From Amycolatopsis japonica (lineage in GTDB: Bacteria; Actinomycetota; Actinomycetes; Mycobacteriales; Pseudonocardiaceae), in assembly GCF_000732925.1 (NCBI RefSeq), contig NZ_CP008953.1, forward strand, positions 124,001-188,000: 64,000 bases of DNA, in the 5' to 3' direction. Shown here piece by piece: positions 58,441 through 64,000 of the stretch (positions within the stretch are counted from its first letter, which is position 1; every line of letters begins with the position of its first letter). The notes beneath the pieces are model-generated. The model saw only the letters and a list, made by a program, of their open reading frames with translations, had not been told where the DNA came from and ran no database searches. Position numbers and translations under genes: made by a program.

Positions 58441-60000
58441 ATGGCGGAGACAGTCGAAAATCTGGCGTTGACTCCAGACGGCCGGTTCGCCGTGGGGACG
58501 ACCGAATTCACCGCCATCGACTTCGAGACCACCGGCCTGCACCCCGGACACGTGGTCGAGGTCGCGGCCGTGCGCATCCGGGCGGACGGCACGGTCCTGC
58601 GTGAGTTTTCGACGCTGGTCAATCCGGGCCCTGGCGTGGATCCCGGCCCCGCCCACGTGCACCGGATCACCCGCCGCGAGCTCGACGGCGCTCCCTATCT
58701 CGGCGAGGTACTGGGCGACTTCCTCGATGTCTGCCAGGGCAGTGTCCTGGTCGGACACAACCTGCCCTTCGAGGCGCGCTTCCTCGACGGGGAGTCCGGC
58801 AGGTTGGGCGCGCGGATCCCGGCGATGCCGGGCGTGTGCACGCTGGCCGCGGCCCGGCGCGCGCTGCGGTTGCCGAACTATCGCCTGGCCACGGTGGCCG
58901 AGGCGGTCGGCGTCGGCGAGTTCGCGGCGCACACGGCGCTCGCCGACGCCTACGTGTGCGCCCGGCTGGTGACGACGCTGGTGACCACACACGGCCTCAG
59001 GTTCACGGAACGGCCGGTGTTCCCGGAACTGCCGCGATTCGCGCCCGCCACGCGCCTGTCGCCTCGTCGTGTGGTGGTGCCGAGCGGTGGCACCTGGATG
59101 GCGGACTTCGTCGACCGGGTACCCGAGGCCGCGTTCGGAGCGACCGGTTCGCTGCAGGACGCCTACGTCGAACTGCTCGGGAACGCCTTGGCGGACCGTC
59201 ATATCTCGGACGCCGAGGCGAGGGCACTCGGCGCGGCGGCCTCGGCGGCGGGGATGTCGGACACCGATCTGCACCGCGTGCACACCGGCTTCGTCAAAGC
59301 CATGCGCGAGCTCGCCGAAAGCGACGGCGTCATCACCGCGGAGGAAGAGCGGGATCTGCGCGCCGTCGCGGCGGCCTTGCGGGTGCCCGAAACGCTGCAC
59401 GGGCTCCGGGCCACCGGGGCCGCATCCGGCGTGCGTCGCCGCGTCCTCGTTCTCGGCGACGGGCTGGCGGAGGATGATCTGCGCGCCGCAGTGCTCGACG
59501 CGGGCCTTCAGCTCGCGAAGAAGCTCACCGCGTCGGTGACCCATCTGGCCGTGGGCTCCGGAGTCCCCCCTGCCGAGCCACGGATCGCCAGGGCGGGTGA
59601 ACTCGGCGCGAAGGTGCTCAGAGTCGCCGAGGCGCGTGAAGTGCTGGGTCTCGTTCCGCGGCCGGCGCCCGTGTCCGCCCCGATCCCCGTGCCGCCGCCC
59701 GCCCCGATTCCGGCTCCCGTGGCTCCGGCGCACCGGCCGGTCTACGCCGCTGAACAGCGGACGGCAGCCTTCGTGCCTTATCCGCAGCCACCTGTTCCGC
59801 ACGGGCCCATACCGCCGGTGCCGTCCCCGCCGTCGGTCGCGCTGTGGGGAGGCAGGGTCCTCATGGGGTTCGGGATGCTGCTCATGTTCATCACGGTGCT
59901 CGCGTTGTTCGGCGGCGCGGGGCTCGCCGCGGGCGTTTTCGTGGGCGTGCTGGGTGTCGGTGGCCTGCTCGGCGGCTGGCAGATCGCCGTCAGGGCTTGA
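58441..60000 (+). CDS. Exonuclease-TerB-BRCT-membrane fusion protein
   Basis: A 519-residue multidomain protein. About 22-185 is a DnaQ-type 3'-5' exonuclease with FTAIDFETTGL (motif I D-x-E), VLVGHNLPFEARFL (motif II) and AAHTALADAYV (motif III H-x-A-x-x-D). About 235-320 is helical and TerB-like (LLGNALADRHISDAEARAL, ELAESDGVITAEEERDL). About 330-405 resembles a BRCT domain (RRVLVLGDGLAEDDLRAAVL, SVTHLAVGSG). A Pro-rich linker leads to two membrane helices at about 475-517. Nuclease joined to stress-type TerB and BRCT modules and then anchored to the membrane is unusual. The ATG follows AAAGGA. It could degrade DNA ends at the membrane. Confidence 0.8.
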   Translation: MAETVENLALTPDGRFAVGTTEFTAIDFETTGLHPGHVVEVAAVRIRADGTVLREFSTLVNPGPGVDPGPAHVHRITRRELDGAPYLGEVLGDFLDVCQGSVLVGHNLPFEARFLDGESGRLGARIPAMPGVCTLAAARRALRLPNYRLATVAEAVGVGEFAAHTALADAYVCARLVTTLVTTHGLRFTERPVFPELPRFAPATRLSPRRVVVPSGGTWMADFVDRVPEAAFGATGSLQDAYVELLGNALADRHISDAEARALGAAASAAGMSDTDLHRVHTGFVKAMRELAESDGVITAEEERDLRAVAAALRVPETLHGLRATGAASGVRRRVLVLGDGLAEDDLRAAVLDAGLQLAKKLTASVTHLAVGSGVPPAEPRIARAGELGAKVLRVAEAREVLGLVPRPAPVSAPIPVPPPAPIPAPVAPAHRPVYAAEQRTAAFVPYPQPPVPHGPIPPVPSPPSVALWGGRVLMGFGMLLMFITVLALFGGAGLAAGVFVGVLGVGGLLGGWQIAVRA

Positions 60001-60316
60001 CGTCGGGCGCCGGGAACCGGTGCTCGTTCCGATCGATCTTGGCGTTGGCCGCCTCGATCAGGTCCACCCCGAGGCTGTTCGCCAGCTGGAGGAGGTACAG
60101 CGTGACGTCGGCGATCTCGTCGACGACGTTGTGCGCCAGCTCAGGGTCGGAGCGCCACTTCGCCGATTCCTCCGGGGTGAGCCACTGGAACAGCGAAGTC
60201 AGCTCGCCGACTTCGCCGGACAGCGCCATGACCAGGTTCTTCGGGGTGTGGAACGGTTCCCAGGCCCGTGCCGCGGCGAAGTCGCGGAGGCGCTGGTTGA
60301 GGTCGTCGAGAGTCAC
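59990..60316 (-). CDS. MazG-like nucleotide pyrophosphohydrolase
   Basis: A 108-residue all-helical pyrophosphohydrolase of the MazG/RS21-C6 (dCTPase-like) group. The E-x-x-E-12-28-E-x-x-D metal motif is present: GEVGELTSLFQ (about 34-44) and DEIADVTLYLLQL (about 67-79). Such enzymes hydrolyse non-canonical or excess dNTPs to NMP and PPi. GTG 60316. It overlaps the end of the convergent exonuclease gene by 11 bp. Confidence 0.9.
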   Translation of the reverse strand: MTLDDLNQRLRDFAAARAWEPFHTPKNLVMALSGEVGELTSLFQWLTPEESAKWRSDPELAHNVVDEIADVTLYLLQLANSLGVDLIEAANAKIDRNEHRFPAPDVKP

Positions 60317-60437
60317 GTGCCGTGCCTACCAGATCGTCACGGTGCGCTAACGGCCGTATGGCGGACGAGCGTTGACGTGCAATTTGCAACTTGCCTAGCG
60401 TCGCTGGGCGTCGGGGAACCGATCCGGAAGGAAAGCC

Positions 60438-61361
60438 TTGACGTACCAGCGAAGCCTTCGCTCTCGCATGCTCTCCATCGCGTTCGTGCCGAGCGCGGCG
60501 TTGGTGCTCGTCGCGTTGTTCATCGGCGGATTCCTCGTCCAGCAGGCCATTCAGGACCGTGACGACGCCGAGGGCGGGGCGGTCGTCATGGCCGAGGCGA
60601 GCCGGGGGATCGCGTCGTTGCAGCGGGAGCGGGCGGTCGCGCTGCGGGCGCCGGGCAGTCGTTCCGCCACGTACACCGCGTATGCCGATCGCATCGACAC
60701 CTCGCTTTCCTCGTTGCGCGAGATCGCGCGGGCCGCCCCGGACGCCGAAGTCGGCTATCAGCAGACGATCGCCGTCGAACTGCTCACCGCCGTCGAAGGC
60801 ATGGACCGCAGCGATTCCCTCGCGGTCGCCGGGATCGACGACGAGGGGCGGCGCGACTACGCCGCGGCCGTGGGCGCCTACCGGTCCAGGCTCGACGCCG
60901 TCGCCGGAAAGCTGACGGAAAGTAGCCGTCGGACTTACCGCGATCTCGTCGGGAGTGTGGACTGGAGCCGGTTCGGCGCCGTCGAAACCGCCTTGAGCGC
61001 GGCCACGCCGCCGCCCGTCGGCCAAGATGCCTGGCGCGCGGCCGCCGGTGTCGTCGGCCGGACCCTCGGCGATCTCGCCGCGCGCCAGATCGAGTACTCG
61101 GCGCAGCTCGCGGTCGACGGCGGACGCCGGGTGCTGAGCGGCGCGCTCGCCGCCGCCGCGGCGATTTCGCTGCTCGCGGTGGTGGTGATGGCGATCGTCA
61201 TGCAGCTCGCCAGCCGGCTTCCCATCCCGATCATCCGCTGCCCTTCGCGGCTCGACGCGGCCCCGCTGACCTGGTCACACCTGGTGAGCGATTACGCCGA
61301 AAAGAGCACGCTGTTGGCCCACACGAGTCGGCGAAGCGGTCGGGCAGACTTGTCCGGGTGA
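60438..61361 (+). CDS. Two-helix sensory protein resembling a kinase-less nitrate/nitrite-type receptor
   Basis: A 307-residue protein with N-terminal helix at about 14-36 (IAFVPSAALVLVALFIGGFL), a helical extracellular domain at about 40-230 (NIT-like: IASLQRERAVALRAPGSRSA, DSLAVAGIDDEGRRDYAAAV) and a second helix at about 235-258 (LAAAAAISLLAVVVMAIVM). Large actinobacterial sensor kinases open the same way, but here the HAMP and kinase domains are absent and the protein ends after a 45-residue tail of unlike composition. TTG 60438 follows GGAAGGAAAG. It could be a truncated remnant or a stand-alone sensor. Confidence 0.6.
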   Translation: MTYQRSLRSRMLSIAFVPSAALVLVALFIGGFLVQQAIQDRDDAEGGAVVMAEASRGIASLQRERAVALRAPGSRSATYTAYADRIDTSLSSLREIARAAPDAEVGYQQTIAVELLTAVEGMDRSDSLAVAGIDDEGRRDYAAAVGAYRSRLDAVAGKLTESSRRTYRDLVGSVDWSRFGAVETALSAATPPPVGQDAWRAAAGVVGRTLGDLAARQIEYSAQLAVDGGRRVLSGALAAAAAISLLAVVVMAIVMQLASRLPIPIIRCPSRLDAAPLTWSHLVSDYAEKSTLLAHTSRRSGRADLSG

Positions 61362-62671
61362 GTTCCCCGACGGATCTGCGCCCCTACCTGCGTACTTTGG
61401 ACGCGGAAACGCTGGCGGACCTGCTGCACGCCCAGGCCGAGCGTGACCCTGAGTTACGGCAGGCCCTGGAGAACCGTTTCGCCACCCAGGGGAGTGACGT
61501 CGCCGAGGCGCACCGCCTCCTCGATACCGCCGTGCTGGCGAACAACGTCGAGTACGCCGCGAAGGTCGGCTCCGTCCTCGACACGCTTCAGCGGCTTCTC
61601 GACGCCGGAAGCCGGGCCGATCTCGCACCGCTCGCCCGCCGGACCGTGGACGACATCAGCGAGATGCTGGAGCAGATCGACGACACCTCGGGTGAGGTCG
61701 CGGACCGGCTGGACCGGGCCGTCGAGCTGTACGCGCGGGCCTGCGTGGCCCGTCCGCCGGATCCCGAGAGCCTGGCCGCCTGGATCCTCGAAGTCGAGTT
61801 CGACGGGCCCGGCTGGCCCGCCATCGAGCTGGCCGACTTCGCCTCCGCCTTGGGGGAAAAGGGAATCGCGCGGATCCAGTCCACTGTGGACGCGGTGCTG
61901 GCGGAGCAGCCGTCCGGTGCGAAACGCGAGACGGCCGAGCGGTTGCGCGAGGAGCTGGCGGAGGTGTCCGGCGACGTCGACGCGCTCGTCGCGATCCTCG
62001 CCGCCAAACCGCCGCGGGTGGACGTCAGCCTCAAGATCGTGCGTGTCCTGCGCGCGGCGGGGCGGCACAGCGAGGCCATCGCGCACGCGGCGCGGGCGCT
62101 CACACACGACAAGAAGGAAGAGCCGCCACCGCCGGAAGCTGAGCCGGTTCCCTTGTCGCGCAAGGAGTTCGACGAGAATCCCACGGCCGCCACCTACCTC
62201 GCCCTGCGTGCGGAGTCGCTGGAAGCGGGGCGCTGGGTCGCGCAGCGGAAGACCGCGCTGGCCCGTCTGCGCGAACTCGCCGCCGGGAGCACCCAAGCCG
62301 CGGATGAACTCGTCCGCGCGTTGCTCGGCGAGGATCGGGCGGACGAGGCTTGGCGGGCGGCGGTGCGGTTCGAGGCCTCTTTGCCGATGCGCGTCGAACT
62401 CGCGGACGCGCGTTCCGTCGCCCATCCGGCCGAAACCATTCCCGTGTATCGGGACCATGTCGAAGAATTGATCACGCGGAAGGATCCGAACTCCTACCGC
62501 GAGGCGGCCCGGCAACTGCGCAAACTGCGCACGGTGCACAAAAAGGCCGGTATGGCTGAAGAATTCAGCTCGTACCTCGGCACATTGGTGGAAATACACA
62601 AACGCAAGACCCGGCTGATCGCCGAGGTCAAGGCGGCGAGAATCGCGATTCCGAAACCGGTCGGCGCGTAA
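61358..62671 (+). CDS. Helical protein resembling the C-terminal region of SWIM-associated proteins
   Basis: A 437-residue, Arg/Glu/Ala-rich, all-helical protein with TPR-like periodicity. The closing segment (YREAARQLRKLRTVHKKAGM, FSSYLGTLVEIHKRKTRLIA) resembles the C-terminal region of SWIM-zinc-finger-associated proteins (DUF6880-like). No zinc finger is present. The GTG overlaps the previous stop (GTGA), so it is coupled to the sensor-like gene. The function is unknown. Confidence 0.65.
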   Translation: MSSPTDLRPYLRTLDAETLADLLHAQAERDPELRQALENRFATQGSDVAEAHRLLDTAVLANNVEYAAKVGSVLDTLQRLLDAGSRADLAPLARRTVDDISEMLEQIDDTSGEVADRLDRAVELYARACVARPPDPESLAAWILEVEFDGPGWPAIELADFASALGEKGIARIQSTVDAVLAEQPSGAKRETAERLREELAEVSGDVDALVAILAAKPPRVDVSLKIVRVLRAAGRHSEAIAHAARALTHDKKEEPPPPEAEPVPLSRKEFDENPTAATYLALRAESLEAGRWVAQRKTALARLRELAAGSTQAADELVRALLGEDRADEAWRAAVRFEASLPMRVELADARSVAHPAETIPVYRDHVEELITRKDPNSYREAARQLRKLRTVHKKAGMAEEFSSYLGTLVEIHKRKTRLIAEVKAARIAIPKPVGA

Positions 62672-62731
62672 CCGCGCCCGGCGACCGTCGTTATTCGAGT
62701 GAACCGAGGAAACCCGGCGAAGAAGGTCGAA

Positions 62732-62813
62732 GTCGCGGTGGTCCTGTAACCGGTTTCCGCCCGCGTCCTCCCCGCGGACGGGACCCGTGTTCCGCGCCCG
62801 GGACCACCGCGAC
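62732..62813. terminator. Long-range inverted repeat after the helical protein gene
   Basis: GTCGCGGTGGTCC (62732-62744) and GGACCACCGCGAC (62801-62813) are perfect 13-bp arms with a nested GC-rich hairpin between. It lies between the stop at 62671 and the ATG at 62848. It may be a terminator or a leader structure of the last gene. Confidence 0.4.
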
Positions 62814-62847
62814 GAGCCCGATCGGGTCCGCGTGAAAACATGTCGCC

Positions 62848-64000
62848 ATGAGTCCGGTCAGCCGTGCCCGCAAGAAGGCAGCCCAGCCCTCCACTCCGAG
62901 TGTGACGGGCCTCTTCAAGGACGTCCTCCGGGACTTCTCGACCCTTGGCGCCGAACCCGAGGTGCTCGACGTCGAGCTGCTGACCTCCGAGGTGCTCGGC
63001 CAGTGGTGGGAGATCGAGGTCGAGGAGGACGAGACGCCGCTGGGCCTGGAGCTCATCGCGTTCGCCGAGCGGAAGATCACCCCCGCCGCGGCCGCGCTGC
63101 TCGCCGGATTGCGGGTCTTCGCCGAGACCGAGGAAGAGCGCGAGGCCGCCGCCGCGGCGCTGAACACCGTGCTGGGCCGCGGGATCCCGGAACCGGACTG
63201 GATGGGAGACCTCGCCGCGGTGACCGTGGGGGACTGCTGGCGGACCGGCGACGTCTTCGGTGACGAGTCTTCCCTGCTCTGCGTCTTCACCCGCGGCGGT
63301 GTCGAGCACGGCCTGCTCGCGCTGGTCGACTTCACCGAGGGCGGCCGGATCCGCGACGTCGTCGTGGTCGACAAGCCGCAGGACGTGCTGGCCGAGATGC
63401 GCCAGCAGGCCGCCGACGACCCTGAGCTGGTGACGCTGGAGCGGGTCCTGCCCGAGCGCGCCCACCAACTGCTCGCGGACGGCCTCGCCGCGACGGACGT
63501 CGTCGAAGAACCCGACGTCAGCGAGGATTACGCGCGGTTCCACGCGCTCGCGCTGGCCTGGATCCGGGCGATGCCCGCGCCGGAACCGTCGCCCGAGATC
63601 TCCGAATGGCCCGAGCAGGTCCGCGAAGAGGTCGTCGCCGACTTCATCGGCTCCGGGCTCGTGGAGGACACGGACGCGACGCGGTTCTACGCGCGCCTGC
63701 TGGTCGACTACGGCTGCGAGACCGAGCCGGGCAGCCCGCTGCGGGTCGGGCCCGAGAAGCTCGCCCGGTTCCTCGAGTCGCTGCTGGACGGCGAGTTCGA
63801 GATCGACGAGGCCTACGAAGACGCGCTGGAGCCCGCCCTGCTCGGCTGGGTCACTTGGGCCGCCGACCGCGCCGGGCTCCCCGAGGCCGCGCGGGTGGCG
63901 CTGCTGGAGAGCGCGACCGAGTTCCTGGAGGAGTTCGCACAGGACGAGGACTCGGCGCTGGACGTCTACTTCGACGGCTCGGAAGGGATCGAGGACCCGG
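62848..64000 (+). CDS. Protein of unknown function (partial, cut by window end)
   Basis: At least 384 residues; the stop is beyond the window. The N-terminus is MSPVSRARKKAAQPSTPSV, a basic tail like that of the frameshifted gene at 54804 (MPVSRGRKPKKK). The body is acidic and helical with repeated stretches (LLTSEVLGQWWEIEVEEDE, AERKITPAAAALLAGLRVF, ALLGWVTWAADRAGLPEAA). No catalytic motif or membrane segment is visible. The ATG at 62848 has little upstream ribosome-site signal. The acidic body with a basic tail may point to a nucleic-acid-bound or chaperone-like role; this is only a guess. Confidence 0.65.
   Translation, partial: MSPVSRARKKAAQPSTPSVTGLFKDVLRDFSTLGAEPEVLDVELLTSEVLGQWWEIEVEEDETPLGLELIAFAERKITPAAAALLAGLRVFAETEEEREAAAAALNTVLGRGIPEPDWMGDLAAVTVGDCWRTGDVFGDESSLLCVFTRGGVEHGLLALVDFTEGGRIRDVVVVDKPQDVLAEMRQQAADDPELVTLERVLPERAHQLLADGLAATDVVEEPDVSEDYARFHALALAWIRAMPAPEPSPEISEWPEQVREEVVADFIGSGLVEDTDATRFYARLLVDYGCETEPGSPLRVGPEKLARFLESLLDGEFEIDEAYEDALEPALLGWVTWAADRAGLPEAARVALLESATEFLEEFAQDEDSALDVYFDGSEGIEDP

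Overview
The window reads as a chromosomal segment of a high-GC actinomycete. GTG and TTG starts are common, many genes appear leaderless (a TANNNT hexamer followed 6-7 nt later by ATG or GTG), and GTGA/ATGA overlaps are frequent. The gene set (LytS/LytTR pair, cydA-cydB-fused cydDC, DevR-like regulator, SigE-type ECF factors, cytochrome P450, class F sortase) fits Pseudonocardiales. Amycolatopsis is my best guess; this is inferred from gene style, not from a search. I see no CRISPR array, insertion sequence, prophage or complete biosynthetic cluster.

Layout. 0-5 kb is a small accessory patch: a HigB/HigA-like toxin-antitoxin pair, unknown proteins, and two immunity-like genes (DUF2716, Imm7) without a visible toxin, ending at a tRNA-Gly(GCC). 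5-9.3 kb has an ECF sigma factor fused to its own anti-sigma-like domain, an Fpg/Nei glycosylase and a secreted serine hydrolase. 9.3-18.7 kb holds a LytS-type kinase and a LytTR regulator separated by an S49 peptidase and a GH16 glucanase, followed by two solute:sodium symporters, one with its DUF485 partner; a regulatory link from the pair to carboxylate uptake is likely. 18.7-25.7 kb contains a rhodanese, a PIN toxin pair, a P450, a histidine-rich secreted peptide, DUF5926, DUF952 and a SigE-type sigma/membrane-protein pair. 25.7-30.8 kb is iron-flavoured: ferritin, arginine deiminase, a CPBP protease, a split-barrel oxidoreductase, and a DUF2470 protein behind a clear iron box.

30.8-38.8 kb holds a vWA/solute-binding protein with a coiled-coil partner, the homogentisate segment (hmgA, an unknown protein, an IclR regulator), a DUF998 protein, a GDT1-type metal transporter and an S41 peptidase. 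38.9-46.1 kb is the cytochrome bd operon (cydA, cydB, fused cydDC) with a GAF histidine kinase as its last gene. 46.2-53.9 kb has an excalibur protein with a class F sortase, phosphatases, a STAND-type NTPase, a glycosyltransferase-like gene with a G9 tract at its start, and an orphan NarL/DevR regulator. 53.9-64 kb contains a frameshifted gene, a large M14 carboxypeptidase, a nuclease/excalibur protein, an unusual exonuclease-TerB-BRCT-membrane protein, a MazG-like enzyme, a kinase-less sensor, and two unknown helical proteins, the last cut by the window end.

The most unusual signal is a set of palindromic elements scattered between genes: a GTCCTCT-core family, a GTGAAGG/CCTTCAC family whose two copies have opposite centre orientation, a double hairpin, an AAAGGACC type, and one 58-bp palindrome inside the cydDC reading frame. 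Other leads are a cluster of DnaA-box 9-mers between and within cydA/cydB, candidate iron and zinc boxes, and a run of apparent single-base frameshifts at 53.2-54.8 kb.
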